From Streptomyces griseocarneus (GTDB lineage Bacteria > Actinomycetota > Actinomycetes > Streptomycetales > Streptomycetaceae), in contig NZ_BNBL01000019.1 in the NCBI RefSeq assembly GCF_014655595.1, positions 1-64,000 of the forward strand: 64,000 nt of DNA. Direction: 5' to 3'. The position numbers were made by a program, and so were the translations under genes. The notes beneath the pieces are model-generated. The model was not told the DNA's origin, made no database searches, and saw only the letters and a list, made by a program, of their open reading frames with translations. Of the stretch, positions 1 through 9,201 are shown piece by piece. Numbering within the stretch: the first letter of the stretch is position 1; the number at the start of each line of letters is the position of its first letter.

Positions 1-235
1 AGAGCGGAACAACCAGGCGGAATAGGCCCGGTCGTTCACAGCGTCCTCGCTGTGTGTGCCTACCCGACCCGTAATCGGATCCGGCAGGACTTTTAAAGGA
101 ACCTCATCCATCGAGATGGACGGGGTGTCAACATATCTGGCGTTGACTTTTGGCACGCTGTTGAGTTCTCAAGGAACGGACGCTTTCTTTGTACTCACCC
201 TCTCGGGCTTTCCTCCGGGCGCTTCCCTTCGTTGT
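1..235 (-). promoter_or_regulatory. Leader of a ribosomal RNA operon (16S gene lies off the left edge)
   Basis: Read on the minus strand this is the transcribed leader that precedes 16S rRNA in Streptomyces. It contains the conserved core TTGAGAACTCAAC (minus strand of 160-172), followed by AGCGTGCCAAAAGTCAACGCC-like sequence, the ATCTCGATGGATGAG stem region, a CACAGCGAGGACGCTGTG hairpin near 42-58 and the ATTACGGGTCGGGTA stretch close to the left edge. The GAGAACTCAA element matches the boxA-type antitermination site of actinobacterial rrn leaders. The remaining leader and the 16S start should lie within about 50-100 bases to the left. Recognition is from memory of Streptomyces rrn leaders; the 16S itself is not visible. 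Confidence 0.88.
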
Positions 236-360
236 TTCCAACCTTACCAGATCCGTTTTCCAGTCCGTTTCCGGTCTGAATTCCGTTTCCGGCCCCCTGT
301 TGGAGCGGGGTGTTTCGCGCCTTCCGGCGTGATCACTACTTTAGCGGATTTTCCCGGCGG
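236..360 (-). promoter_or_regulatory. Probable tandem rrn promoters
   Basis: Two minus-strand -10-like hexamers precede the rRNA leader: TAAGGT (246-241, in GATCTGGTAAGGTTGG) and TAAAGT (343-338, in CCGCTAAAGTAG). Both resemble -10 boxes of the multiple promoters that drive Streptomyces rRNA operons. No good TTGAC -35 hexamer sits 17-18 bases upstream of either, which is common for these promoters. The coding-free stretch is less GC-rich than the flanking genes. Confidence 0.6.
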
Positions 361-392
361 CTCCTAATCGGAGTCCCGAGCCATCCCGTTCC

Positions 393-415
393 GAATTCCG
401 GGCACGCCGGAATTC
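393..415. terminator. Inverted repeat between gene 487-1011 and the rrn promoters
   Basis: GAATTCCGG at 393-401 and CCGGAATTC at 407-415 form a 9-bp perfect stem with a 5-base loop. It lies just past the stop of the leftward gene at 487 and upstream of the rrn promoters, so it could end that transcript or bind a regulator. No T-run follows. Confidence 0.4.
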
Positions 416-486
416 ATCCCGTTCAGGGGCCGTGCAAGTAGTGGAGGTCGTTGCCGCCTGGCAACTCGGAGAACTCTACACGACGT

Positions 487-1011
487 TCAGGGGTGCTTGC
501 GCCGCCGCTTCGTCGCCCTCGCCGCCGGGTTGCCCGTGCGGGTCGAGCGGCGGCGGTCGTAGCGGGTGCGGGCCTGCTCGTACTCCTCGCGGTGGAGCTT
601 CTCGCCCGGGGCCTCGACGAGTCCCCGGAAGAAGTAGGCGAGGAGGGTGCCGATGAAGCCGATCATCATCAGGCTCTGCATCGACCGCTCGGTCGCCGCG
701 TCCGCCGCCGTGTCCGGGCGGCGTCGTACGAAGCCTTCCCATGTCCTGCGGAAGGCCAGCGCGCTGCACACGGCGAAGGCGACGACGACCATGGCGTTGA
801 TGACGCCGCCCACCTCGGCGATGACGAGGCCCTCGTAGCCGAGGCGCAGGACGTAGGCGCCGACCACCGCCGCGACCAGGGAGCCGGCCACGAGGCCGGC
901 CCGGCGCAGGGCGTAGCCGCCGTCGTGTTCGACCCACGTGGTGCCGAAGAAGCGGATCGGTTCGGGGCGGGGGCCTGCCGTGCCGTCGGCCGGCGCGTGC
1001 TCATCGCTCAT
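487..1011 (-). CDS. Conserved hypothetical membrane protein
   Basis: 174 residues. About three hydrophobic segments are visible: residues 40-60 (GLVAGSLVAAVVGAYVL), 66-86 (IAEVGGVINAMVVVAFAVC) and 112-130 (SLMMIGFIGTLLAYFF). The C-terminus is strongly basic (RYDRRRSTR... RRRK), so it probably faces the cytoplasm. I recognise no catalytic motif and assign no function. No Shine-Dalgarno precedes the ATG, but CATAAT lies six bases upstream, so the mRNA may be leaderless. It is the last leftward gene before the rRNA operon. Confidence 0.75.
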   Translation of the reverse strand: MSDEHAPADGTAGPRPEPIRFFGTTWVEHDGGYALRRAGLVAGSLVAAVVGAYVLRLGYEGLVIAEVGGVINAMVVVAFAVCSALAFRRTWEGFVRRRPDTAADAATERSMQSLMMIGFIGTLLAYFFRGLVEAPGEKLHREEYEQARTRYDRRRSTRTGNPAARATKRRRKHP

Positions 1012-1104
1012 ACGCCGATTATGGCCAGGGCGCCGTCCCCGGGCCCGGCCTCCCCCGCCCCCCGTCGCCGCCCCCCGCCGGCCCGCGAACGCTCGGTCCC
1101 GTCG

Positions 1105-1356
1105 TCAGCCCGCGCAGCGTTCGGCCACGTAGCCGGTGCTGCCCGTCTTCACGTAGGCGTCGGACACGTACTGTCCGGGCGCGATGCAGTCCCAGACGTC
1201 GGTGGTGCCGCAGGGGCCGGAGACCGTCTCGCCCCGGGTCTGGCAGCGGATGGGAACGCTGGAGCCCTGAGGGAGCACCTTGACGAGTTCGCTGTCGGTG
1301 CTGGGGCCCCGGCGGACGTTGACCTGGTGACCGGGCGCGAGCGGGTAGTAGGCCAT
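1105..1356 (-). CDS. Small bacterial SH3-domain protein
   Basis: 83 residues from the chosen ATG. The reading frame extends upstream to 1515, but this ATG is preceded by a strong GGGGGGAC ribosome site at proper spacing. The sequence VNVRRGPSTDSELVKVLPQGSSVPI has the pattern of a bacterial SH3 (SH3_3) domain, which in other proteins binds peptidoglycan or mediates interactions. Four cysteines (RC, PC, DC, RC) could form disulfides, which would suit an extracellular domain, yet no signal peptide is seen with this start. A longer start at 1386 would not add one either. It is divergent from the Ser/Thr kinase gene at 1514. Confidence 0.6.
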   Translation of the reverse strand: MAYYPLAPGHQVNVRRGPSTDSELVKVLPQGSSVPIRCQTRGETVSGPCGTTDVWDCIAPGQYVSDAYVKTGSTGYVAERCAG

Positions 1357-1513
1357 CTGGTTGTCCCCCCGTGGAGTGGATGACATGTGCAGGCCTAGTA
1401 ACGCCACCGGCACGCCTCCCGGTTCCCACCTGCCACATCGTTTAGGCTCCGCAAGCCGCCGAATGCGGCCAAATGACACGGGTGACACGCACGGGTGACA
1501 CGGGGGTGGGGGC

Positions 1514-3670
1514 ATGCCGCCACTGCGCGGGACCGGGACGGGACCGCAAGCGGACGATCCGGAGTATGCGGGTCAGTACCGCCTCGAGCGGCGCCTCGGC
1601 TCCGGTGGCATGGGCGTGGTGCACCTGGCGCGCTCGGCCTCGGGGCTGCGGCTCGCGGTGAAGGTCGTACATGCCGAGTACGCGGTGGACCCGGAGTTCA
1701 GGGCGCGTTTCCGGCAGGAGGTCGCGGCGGCGCGGCGGGTCAGCGGGGCGTTCACCGCGTCGGTGGTCGATGCCGACCCGGACAGCGAGCGGCCCTGGAT
1801 GGCCACCCTCTACGTGCCCGGGCCCACCCTCTCCGAGCGCGTGAAGCGGAACGGCCCGCTGCGTCCCGGCGAGGTGCGACGGCTGGCGGCCGGGCTCGCG
1901 GAGGCGTTGCGCGACATTCATCGTGCGGGTCTGGTGCACCGGGACCTCAAGCCCAGCAATGTGCTGCTCGCCGAGGACGGGCCGAAGGTCATCGACTTCG
2001 GCATTTCGCGTCCGTATGACAGTGAGCTGCGCACCGAGACGGGCAAGCTGATCGGCACGCCGCCGTTCATGGCGCCGGAGCAGTTCCAGCGGCCGCGCGA
2101 GGTGGGGCCGGCGGCGGACGTGTTCGCGCTGGCGTCGTTGCTGGTGCACGCGGCGACGGGGCGGGGGCCGTTCGAGTCGGAGAGTCCGTACATCGTCGCC
2201 TACCAGGTGGTGCACGACGAGCCGGACCTGACGGGGGTGCCAGCCGATCTCGTCCCGCTGATCCGTGCCTGCCTGGCGAAGGAGCCGGCCGACCGGCCGA
2301 CCCCGGACGCGATCATGGCCATGCTGCCGGCGGTGTCCGAGGCCGGCGGCGGCGAGGCCAGGACCGCGGAGGCCGCGGAGGCCATCCCGGCGGCCGCCAG
2401 GAGGACGGACGGGCCGCCTGCGCGGCCGGGGTCCGACGGGGACAAGGACATCGACAAGCCCCGCCGCCGCCGTGTCCGCTGGCTCGCCCTCGCCGCCGCT
2501 GTCGTGGTGGCGCTGGGGGCGGGCGGCGCGTGGGCGCTGAACGAGATCGACGGCCTGGGCCGGCAGCCGTCGCACGCGCGGCCCGCCCCCGCCGGGGCGT
2601 CGTGGAAGCCGTGGGAGACGTCCGTGCCCGAGGACGCGGCGGGCAAGGGCGAGGTGCGCGCCGGCTTCTGTACGCACACGGGGGGCGCGCTCTACTGCTC
2701 CGCGCGCGGGGTGCACGCGGCCCGGATCGATGCCGCCACCGGCAAGGTGGCCTGGCGGCGGCCGGGCGAGGCCGCGCGGGCCGGCGGCGGCACGCCGAGT
2801 GCGCCCGTGGTGTCCGGCGGGCTGGTGCACGCGCTGTCGCCCGACAAGCGCGAGCTGGTCGCGCTCGATCCGGCGACCGGCGATCCGCGCTGGACGCGGG
2901 ACGTGTCCTCGTACGGGGGCCGGGTCTATCACGCGGGTGACACCGTGCTGCTGGTCGCCGCGGACGGCACGGTCACCGCCGTCGACGGCGGCTCGAACCG
3001 GGAGCTCTGGCGGCACGGGCTGCCCGGCGGCATCAAGCCGGTCTTCTCCTTCTACGGCAGCGGCCCCGCGTACGCGCTCGCGCCGTCCGCCGACGGCCGG
3101 CGCACGACCGTGGTCGCCATGGACGCCGCGCGGGGCACGACGTCGTGGCAGTGGACGGCGGACGGCGCCCTGACGGCCGTGGGCACCGGGCCGGGGGGCA
3201 TCCTCTATCTCACGGCGAGCGATTCCCGTACGCGGGTGGCGGCCGTCGTCCGGTACGCCCCGGGCATCGGGCGGGAGCGGCGGATTCCGCTGTCGACTCC
3301 GCTCGAGGCGACGAGTGCGGTCCCGTACGGCGAATCGGTGTACGTGCTGTCGTCCGACGGCGGCCTGACCGCGCTGCACACGGGCCGGGGCGTGACGGAC
3401 TGGCGGCTGGACACGTCGGTGGCGAACGCGTCGGCGCTCGTCGCGGCGGAGGGCCGGCTGTACTTCTCCGCCGCCGACGGGCGGCTGCTGGCCGTGGACA
3501 CGGCGAAGGGCGCGCTGCTCGGAACGACGTCGCCCCGCCTGGCCAGGGCCGGGCGGGGCTTCCTCGAGATGATGCCGGCGCCGGTGACGGCCGACGGCAA
3601 GGTCTTCGGGGCGGCACCGGACGGGACCGTGTTCGCGGTGGACGGGCGGAACCCGTCCAGGTGGCGGTAG
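1514..3670 (+). CDS. Transmembrane Ser/Thr protein kinase with PQQ-like beta-propeller ectodomain
   Basis: 718 residues. The N-terminal kinase domain (about 20-280) has every key element: glycine loop GSGGMG (29-34), catalytic lysine K50 in LAVKVV, HRDLKPSN loop (142-149), DFG (161-163) and APE in FMAPEQF. A basic juxtamembrane patch (RRRRVRW) precedes one membrane span near 318-340. The extracellular part is built of PQQ/YncE-like repeats such as DAATGKVAWRRPG, DPATGDPRWTRD and DAARGTTSWQW, a beta-propeller. The design is a Hanks-type receptor kinase in which the propeller senses an external ligand or protein. The start has a purine-rich GGGGG stretch directly upstream. It converges with ilvD. 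The ligand and substrates are unknown. Confidence 0.92.
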   Translation: MPPLRGTGTGPQADDPEYAGQYRLERRLGSGGMGVVHLARSASGLRLAVKVVHAEYAVDPEFRARFRQEVAAARRVSGAFTASVVDADPDSERPWMATLYVPGPTLSERVKRNGPLRPGEVRRLAAGLAEALRDIHRAGLVHRDLKPSNVLLAEDGPKVIDFGISRPYDSELRTETGKLIGTPPFMAPEQFQRPREVGPAADVFALASLLVHAATGRGPFESESPYIVAYQVVHDEPDLTGVPADLVPLIRACLAKEPADRPTPDAIMAMLPAVSEAGGGEARTAEAAEAIPAAARRTDGPPARPGSDGDKDIDKPRRRRVRWLALAAAVVVALGAGGAWALNEIDGLGRQPSHARPAPAGASWKPWETSVPEDAAGKGEVRAGFCTHTGGALYCSARGVHAARIDAATGKVAWRRPGEAARAGGGTPSAPVVSGGLVHALSPDKRELVALDPATGDPRWTRDVSSYGGRVYHAGDTVLLVAADGTVTAVDGGSNRELWRHGLPGGIKPVFSFYGSGPAYALAPSADGRRTTVVAMDAARGTTSWQWTADGALTAVGTGPGGILYLTASDSRTRVAAVVRYAPGIGRERRIPLSTPLEATSAVPYGESVYVLSSDGGLTALHTGRGVTDWRLDTSVANASALVAAEGRLYFSAADGRLLAVDTAKGALLGTTSPRLARAGRGFLEMMPAPVTADGKVFGAAPDGTVFAVDGRNPSRWR

Positions 3671-3695
3671 AGCGCCGTCCGGGGCCGGGGGCCGG

Positions 3696-5546
3696 CTAGC
3701 CCAGCTTGCCGACGTCCCTCACCGCGCCCTTGTCGGCGCTGGTCGCCATGGCCGCGTACGCCTTGAGCGCCGCCGAGACCTTGCGCTCGCGGTCCTTCGG
3801 GGCGTACGTGCCGCCGAGGGCCTCCCGGCGGGCCGTCAGCTCGGCGTCGGACACCAGCAGTTCGATCGACCGGTTCGGGATGTCGATGCGGATGCGGTCG
3901 CCGTTCTCGACGAGCGCGATGGTGCCGCCGGACGCGGCCTCGGGCGAGGCGTGGCCGATCGACAGGCCTGACGTACCGCCGGAGAAGCGGCCGTCGGTGA
4001 CCAGGGCGCAGGCCTTGCCCAGGCCGCGGCCCTTGAGGAACGAGGTCGGGTAGAGCATCTCCTGCATGCCGGGGCCGCCGCGCGGGCCCTCGTAGCGGAT
4101 GACGACGACGTCGCCCTCCTTGACGGACTTGGTGAGGATCTTGTCCACCGCCTCCTCCTGCGACTCGCAGACGACGGCCGGGCCCTCGAACGTCCAGATC
4201 GACTCGTCGACGCCGGCCGTCTTCACCACGCAGCCGTCGACGGCGAGGTTGCCGCGCAGGACGGCGAGCCCGCCGTCCTTGGAGTAGGCGTGCTCGACCG
4301 AGCGGATGCAGCCGCCGGCGGCGTCCACGTCGAGGGTCTCCCAGCGCTCGGACTGCGAGAAGGCGGTGGCGGAGCGCACGCAGCCGGGGGCGGCGTGCCA
4401 GAGCTCGACGGACTCGGCGGAGGGGGAGCCTCCGCGCACGTCCCAGGTCTTGAGCCAGTCGGCGAGCGAGGCGGAGTGGACGGTGTGGACGTCCTCGTTG
4501 AGCAGCCCGCCGCGGTAGAGCTCGCCGAGGATGGCGGGGATGCCGCCGGCGCGGTGCACGTCCTCCATGTAGTACGTGCCGCCGGGGGCGACGTTCGGGG
4601 CGACCTTGGCCAGGCACGGGACGCGGCGCGAGACGGCGTCGATGTCCGTGAGGTCGTAGTCGAGGCCCGCCTCCTGGGCGGCGGCGAGCAGGTGCAGGAT
4701 CGTGTTGGTGGAGCCGCCCATGGCGATGTCGAGGGCCATGGCGTTCTCGAAGGCGGCGCGGGTGGCGATGTTGCGCGGCAGGACGGACTCGTCGTCCTGT
4801 TCGTAGTACCGCCGGGTGATCTCGACGACCGTGCGGCCGGCGTTCTCGTAGAGCGCCTTGCGGGCGGTGTGGGTGGCGAGGACGGAGCCGTTGCCGGGCA
4901 GGGACAGGCCGATCGCCTCGGTGAGGCAGTTCATCGAGTTGGCGGTGAACATGCCGGAACAGGAGCCGCAGGTGGGGCAGGCGTTCTCCTCGATGCGCAG
5001 GACGTCCTCGTCGGAGACGTTCTCGTCGACCGAGTCGACGATCGCGTTGATCAGGTCGAGCTTGCGGACGGTGCCGTCGACGAGGGTGGCCTGGCCGGCC
5101 TCCATGGGGCCGCCGGAGACGAAGACGACCGGGATGTTCAGCCGCATCGCGGCCATGAGCATGCCGGGCGTGATCTTGTCGCAGTTGGAGATGCAGATCA
5201 GCGCGTCGGCGCAGTGCGCCTCGACCATGTATTCGACGGAGTCGGCGATCAGGTCTCGGGAGGGCAGCGAGTAGAGCATGCCGGCGTGGCCCATGGCGAT
5301 GCCGTCGTCGACCGCGATGGTGTTGAACTCGCGCGGAATGCCGCCCGCCGCCTTGATCGCGTCGGAGACGATCCGGCCGACCGGCTGGAGGTGGGTGTGG
5401 CCGGGCACGAATTCGGTGAAGCTGTTCGCCACCGCGATGATCGGCTTGCCGAAGTCCTCGCGCGCTACGCCCGCGGCCCGCAGAAGGGCTCGGGCGCCCG
5501 CCATGTTGCGGCCGTGGGTGACAGTGCGGGACCTCAGCTCGGGCAT
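3696..5546 (-). CDS. ilvD: Dihydroxy-acid dehydratase
   Basis: 616 residues, the usual length for the family. It dehydrates 2,3-dihydroxy-3-methyl acids to 2-keto acids in valine, leucine and isoleucine synthesis, in the cytoplasm. The Fe-S cluster motifs are visible: [12 protein letters not shown] near residue 120 and [21 protein letters not shown] near 192-212. The late motif [16 protein letters not shown] and the [13 protein letters not shown] loop are also typical. The ATG has GGAGTGGAG upstream. It stands alone on the minus strand, 161 bases from the TetR gene, with a GAATCC...GGATTC inverted repeat in its upstream region. Confidence 0.97.
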   Translation of the reverse strand: MPELRSRTVTHGRNMAGARALLRAAGVAREDFGKPIIAVANSFTEFVPGHTHLQPVGRIVSDAIKAAGGIPREFNTIAVDDGIAMGHAGMLYSLPSRDLIADSVEYMVEAHCADALICISNCDKITPGMLMAAMRLNIPVVFVSGGPMEAGQATLVDGTVRKLDLINAIVDSVDENVSDEDVLRIEENACPTCGSCSGMFTANSMNCLTEAIGLSLPGNGSVLATHTARKALYENAGRTVVEITRRYYEQDDESVLPRNIATRAAFENAMALDIAMGGSTNTILHLLAAAQEAGLDYDLTDIDAVSRRVPCLAKVAPNVAPGGTYYMEDVHRAGGIPAILGELYRGGLLNEDVHTVHSASLADWLKTWDVRGGSPSAESVELWHAAPGCVRSATAFSQSERWETLDVDAAGGCIRSVEHAYSKDGGLAVLRGNLAVDGCVVKTAGVDESIWTFEGPAVVCESQEEAVDKILTKSVKEGDVVVIRYEGPRGGPGMQEMLYPTSFLKGRGLGKACALVTDGRFSGGTSGLSIGHASPEAASGGTIALVENGDRIRIDIPNRSIELLVSDAELTARREALGGTYAPKDRERKVSAALKAYAAMATSADKGAVRDVGKLG

Positions 5547-5707
5547 CCTGCTCCACTCCTCGAATCCTGGAACCGTGGGATTCCGGGTTGGGGATTTACG
5601 GGTCTTTCGAGCCTACGCCGGTGATCCGGGATCCGGACAGGGTTTCCGGGATACGAGACGGCGTCGCCGTGGGACGGCGGGGCGCCGGGCCGGGCGGGGC
5701 GGGGCGC

Positions 5708-6334
5708 TCAGCCGCCCATGAGGTGGCGCTGCACCACCGGGGCCGTCATCGCGATGACCTGCTCGATGTCGGCCGAGGCCAGCGGCTCGATCTTGATGAC
5801 GTGCCGCAGCATGGACACCCCCACCAGGTGGGCGGCGGCCAGCTCGGAGCGCAGCCGGGCGTCGGGGCCGCCGAGCTCGGCGGCGATGCGGATCATCACC
5901 CTGCTGCTGATCAGGTCGCGGAAGACGCCGGCCGCGGTGTCGTTGGCCAGCGCCGAGCGGAGGATCGCGAGCAGCGGCTCGCGGGTGACCGGGTCCTCCC
6001 ACACTCCCAGGACGAACCGGGCCAGCCGCTCCCCCGCCCCTTCGGCGGGCCCCTCGGCGACGGCGTCCGGGGCCCGGAGGGCGGGGGCGACGGCCTCCTC
6101 CACGGCGGCGGCGAAGATCTGCTCCTTCGGGCCGAAGTAGTGGTGGACCAGCGCGGGGTCGACCCCGGCGACCTTGGCCATGCCGCGGATGGAGGCCTTG
6201 TCGTAGCCGTGCTCGGCGAACTCGGCGCGGGCGGCGGCGAGGATGCGCTCGCGCGCGCCGGGGCCGGCGGCGTCCGTACGGGCGGGACGGCCGCGCCGGC
6301 GGGGGGCGGGCGGCGGGTCGGTGCGGGCCGTCAT
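5708..6334 (-). CDS. TetR-family transcriptional regulator
   Basis: 208 residues. The N-terminal helix-turn-helix follows the TetR pattern: [47 protein letters not shown] (residues about 28-75). The C-terminal region matches the TetR ligand-binding domain in length. Its ATG overlaps the stop of the upstream isomerase gene (ATGA at 6334-6331), so both are likely translated together. The partner suggests it may sense a sugar-phosphate-related metabolite, but this is only context. The extreme N-terminus is Pro/Arg-rich ([13 protein letters not shown]), typical in Streptomyces TetR proteins. Confidence 0.9.
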   Translation of the reverse strand: MTARTDPPPAPRRRGRPARTDAAGPGARERILAAARAEFAEHGYDKASIRGMAKVAGVDPALVHHYFGPKEQIFAAAVEEAVAPALRAPDAVAEGPAEGAGERLARFVLGVWEDPVTREPLLAILRSALANDTAAGVFRDLISSRVMIRIAAELGGPDARLRSELAAAHLVGVSMLRHVIKIEPLASADIEQVIAMTAPVVQRHLMGG

Positions 6335-7155
6335 GACCGCGGGACGCCCGTCGGGGAGGCGAGGTGCAGGCGGGTGAAGGCCAGGGCCTCCGCCAGGTCG
6401 GCCTCGCGCTCGGCGGCGGACATGGCGCGACGGGTGTTGACCTCGATCACCACGTGCCCGTCGAAGCCGCTGACGGCGAGCCGCTCCAGCAGCTCGGCGC
6501 AGGGCTGCTTGCCGCGCCCGGGGACGAGGTGCTCGTCCTTGGCGGAGCCGTTGCCGTCGGCCAGGTGGATGTGGGCGAGCCGGTCGCCCATGCGGTCGAC
6601 CATCTCCAGGGCGTCGATGCGGGCGGTCGAGGTGTGCGAGAGGTCGACGGTGAAGTGGCGGTAGTCGTCCTTGGTGACGTCCCAGTCGGGCGCGTAGGCG
6701 AGCATTTCGCGGTCGCGGTAGCGCCAGGGGTACATGTTCTCGACGGCGAACCTGACGTCCGTCTCGCCCGACATCCGCCAGATGCCGCGGATGAAGTCCC
6801 GCGCGTACGAGCGCTGCCACCGGAACGGCGGGTGGACGACGACCGTGCTCGCGCCCAGCTTCTCGGCGGCCGTGCGGGCTCTTTGGAGCTTGACCCACGG
6901 GTCGGTGGACCACACCCGCTGAGTGATCAGGAGGCAGGGGGCGTGGACCGCGAGGATGGGCACCTGGTGGTAGTCCGACAGGCGGCGCAGCGCCGCGATG
7001 TCCTGACTGACGGGGTCGGTCCACACCATGACCTCGACACCGTCGTAGCCCAGGCGCGCGGCGATCTCGAAGGCCGTCGCCGTCGACTCGGGGTACACCG
7101 ATGCCGTTGACAGCGCGACCTTCGCATCCGGAATGCGCACCACTGGCTCTGTCAC
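6331..7155 (-). CDS. Sugar phosphate isomerase/epimerase-type TIM-barrel protein
   Basis: 274 residues from the GTG at 7155; the frame is open to 7275 but the extra residues are Arg/Pro-rich and unlike the family. It matches the xylose isomerase-like AP endonuclease 2 superfamily: [72 protein letters not shown] and VIEVNTRRA carry the expected metal-binding His, Glu and Asp residues. The reaction is not known; members isomerise sugars or cut DNA. It overlaps the downstream TetR gene by four bases. Confidence 0.85.
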   Translation of the reverse strand: MTEPVVRIPDAKVALSTASVYPESTATAFEIAARLGYDGVEVMVWTDPVSQDIAALRRLSDYHQVPILAVHAPCLLITQRVWSTDPWVKLQRARTAAEKLGASTVVVHPPFRWQRSYARDFIRGIWRMSGETDVRFAVENMYPWRYRDREMLAYAPDWDVTKDDYRHFTVDLSHTSTARIDALEMVDRMGDRLAHIHLADGNGSAKDEHLVPGRGKQPCAELLERLAVSGFDGHVVIEVNTRRAMSAAEREADLAEALAFTRLHLASPTGVPRS

Positions 7156-7271
7156 GAAGGACAGCGTATGCCCGCCCCTCCGGCGGCGGGCAGGTGGTCC
7201 GGGTGCGGGCTGTGTCACCTGTCGGGGCCACCCGTCGCGGACGGCCGCGTCACCCGCCGCCGACGACGTCG

Positions 7272-8219
7272 TCACCCAGGGGTGGCCCCGTTCGTCGGCA
7301 GGTGGTCCAGCCTGCGCAGGATGACGCCCTCGCGCAGCGCCCAGGGGCAGATCTCCACTTCCTCGACCCCGAACAGGTCCATCGACGCCTCGGCGACGAG
7401 CGCGCCGGCGAGCAGCTGCTGTGCTCGTCCCTCCGACACGCCGGGGAGGGCGGCGCGGCGCGCGGACGGCATGACGGCCAGCTTGGTCACCCAGTCCGCC
7501 AGCGCCTTGCGGCTGAGGGTGCGCTGGACGTACAGGCCGTCGCCGGAGCGGGCGGCTCCGGCTATCCGGGCGAGCTGCTTGAAGGTCTTGGAGGTGGCGA
7601 CGACGTGGTCGGGAGTGCCGTGGCGGGCGAAGTCGCCGACGGTGCGGGCGATCTCCGCGCGGACGTGGCGGCGCAGGGCCCGTACGTCCGTGGGGTCGGG
7701 CGGGTCGCCGGGGAGCCAGCCGGCGGTGAGGCGGCCGGCGCCGAGCGGGAGGGAGGCCGCGGCGTCGGGGTCCTCGTCGAGGCCGTAGGCGATCTCCAGG
7801 GAACCGCCGCCGATGTCGAGGACAAGGAGCTTTCCGGCCGACCAGCCGAACCAGCGGCGGGCGGCGAGGAAGGTGAGCCGGGCCTCCTCGGCGCCGGTGA
7901 GGACGGCCAGGGTGACGCCGGTCTCCTGCTGGACGCGGGCCAGCAGCGCGTCCGCGTTGGCGGCCTCGCGGATCGCGGAGGTGGCGAAGGGCAGCACTTC
8001 CTCGACGCCCTTGTCCTCGGCGGCCTGCAGGGCCTCGTGGATCACGGCGATGAGCCGGTCTATCCCGGCGTCGCTGATGGCGCCGCCGTCCTCGAGCAGT
8101 TCGGCCAGGCGCAGGTCGGCCTTGTGGGAGTGGGCGGGCAGCGGGCGGGCACCGGGGTGCGCGTCCACCACCAGGAGATGGACCGTATTCGAACCCACAT
8201 CGAGGACACCGAGTCTCAT
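7272..8219 (-). CDS. Ppx/GppA-family phosphatase
   Basis: 315 residues. The family hydrolyses inorganic polyphosphate or the pppGpp alarmone. The ASKHA-fold phosphate loops are present: [15 protein letters not shown] at the N-terminus and [15 protein letters not shown] near residue 140. The T-S-A-I-R-E-A and [12 protein letters not shown] motifs are also typical. It lacks the long C-terminal HD domain of E. coli Ppx and is the short actinobacterial form. The ATG lies 45 bases from the divergent gene at 8265, so the promoters must overlap. Confidence 0.88.
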   Translation of the reverse strand: MRLGVLDVGSNTVHLLVVDAHPGARPLPAHSHKADLRLAELLEDGGAISDAGIDRLIAVIHEALQAAEDKGVEEVLPFATSAIREAANADALLARVQQETGVTLAVLTGAEEARLTFLAARRWFGWSAGKLLVLDIGGGSLEIAYGLDEDPDAAASLPLGAGRLTAGWLPGDPPDPTDVRALRRHVRAEIARTVGDFARHGTPDHVVATSKTFKQLARIAGAARSGDGLYVQRTLSRKALADWVTKLAVMPSARRAALPGVSEGRAQQLLAGALVAEASMDLFGVEEVEICPWALREGVILRRLDHLPTNGATPG

Positions 8220-8264
8220 GGCCTGAACGCTACTGCTGCCACTTCTGGCGCATAGTCTTGAGGG

Positions 8265-9134
8265 GTGGCGAAGACGAAGAAGGCGAATCCGGACAAAGCA
8301 CGGGACAAGGCCTCCAAGAAGCAGACAAAGGGTGCCGGCAAGGCGCCCAAGACCGTGACGGTCGCCGCCGATGCCGCCGTCGGGACCCCGGACGAGGTCG
8401 GGCTGGATTTCGCCCGGGCCTGGGTCGAGTTCCCCGATCCGGCCGACGACGAGCAGATCTTCCGCTGCGACATGACCTGGCTCACCTCCCGCTGGAGCTG
8501 CGTCTTCGGCAGCGGCTGCCAGGGCATCAAGGCCGGCCGCGCCGACGACGGCTGCTGCACCCTCGGGGCGCACTTCTCGGACGAGGACGACGAGAAGCGC
8601 GTGGCGGGGCACGTGGCCCGGCTGACGCCCGACATCTGGCAGTTCCACGACGTCGGCACGGAATCGGGCTGGACGCAGCTCGACGAGGACGACGGCGAGC
8701 GGCAGACCCGGCGCTGGAAGGGCTCGTGCATCTTCCAGAACCGGCCCGGTTTCGCGGGCGGCGCCGGCTGCTCGCTGCACATCCTGGCCCTCAAGGAGGG
8801 CCGCGAGCCGCTGGAGACCAAGCCGGACGTGTGCTGGCAGCTGCCGGTGCGCCGCACGTACGACTGGATCGACCGGCCGGACGACACGCAGGTGCTGCAG
8901 ATCACGATCGGTGAGTACGACCGGCGCGGCTGGGGCCCCGGCGGCCACGACCTGCACTGGTGGTGCACGTCCGCGCGGTCCGCGCACGGGGCCGGAGATC
9001 CGGTGTACGTCTCGTACCGGGCCGAGCTGATCGAGCTGATGGGCAAGAAGGCGTACGCGCGGCTGGTGGAGCTGTGCGAGGAGCGGCTGGCGTCGCTCCT
9101 GCCGATGGCACCCCACCCGGCGGACGCCCGCTGA
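8265..9134 (+). CDS. Conserved cysteine-rich hypothetical protein
   Basis: 289 residues from a GTG. The first 40 residues are a lysine-rich, probably disordered tail ([21 protein letters not shown]). The body has clustered cysteines: [56 protein letters not shown] and ELCEERL. The spacing recalls Fe- or Zn-chelating YkgJ/DUF3109-like proteins, but I cannot assign the family with confidence. It is divergent from the Ppx gene and followed by a hairpin at 9143-9164. Confidence 0.7.
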   Translation: MAKTKKANPDKARDKASKKQTKGAGKAPKTVTVAADAAVGTPDEVGLDFARAWVEFPDPADDEQIFRCDMTWLTSRWSCVFGSGCQGIKAGRADDGCCTLGAHFSDEDDEKRVAGHVARLTPDIWQFHDVGTESGWTQLDEDDGERQTRRWKGSCIFQNRPGFAGGAGCSLHILALKEGREPLETKPDVCWQLPVRRTYDWIDRPDDTQVLQITIGEYDRRGWGPGGHDLHWWCTSARSAHGAGDPVYVSYRAELIELMGKKAYARLVELCEERLASLLPMAPHPADAR

Positions 9135-9142
9135 GGCCGTGA

Positions 9143-9164
9143 CCCGGCCGCTCCGGGGGCCGGG
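9143..9164. terminator. Hairpin between convergent genes
   Basis: CCCGGCC (9143-9149) and GGCCGGG (9158-9164) form a 7-bp GC stem just after the stop of the gene ending at 9134. A weaker GACGACG/CGTCGTC repeat follows before the convergent stop at 9202. There is no T-run. Confidence 0.45.
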
Positions 9165-9201
9165 CTCCTTCGACGACGGCGCGTGGTGACGGGCGTCGTC
9201 G

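Noticed and set aside
56-367. 103-residue ORF at the left end
   Set aside because: It lies antisense to the rRNA leader and promoters and has no recognisable protein pattern.
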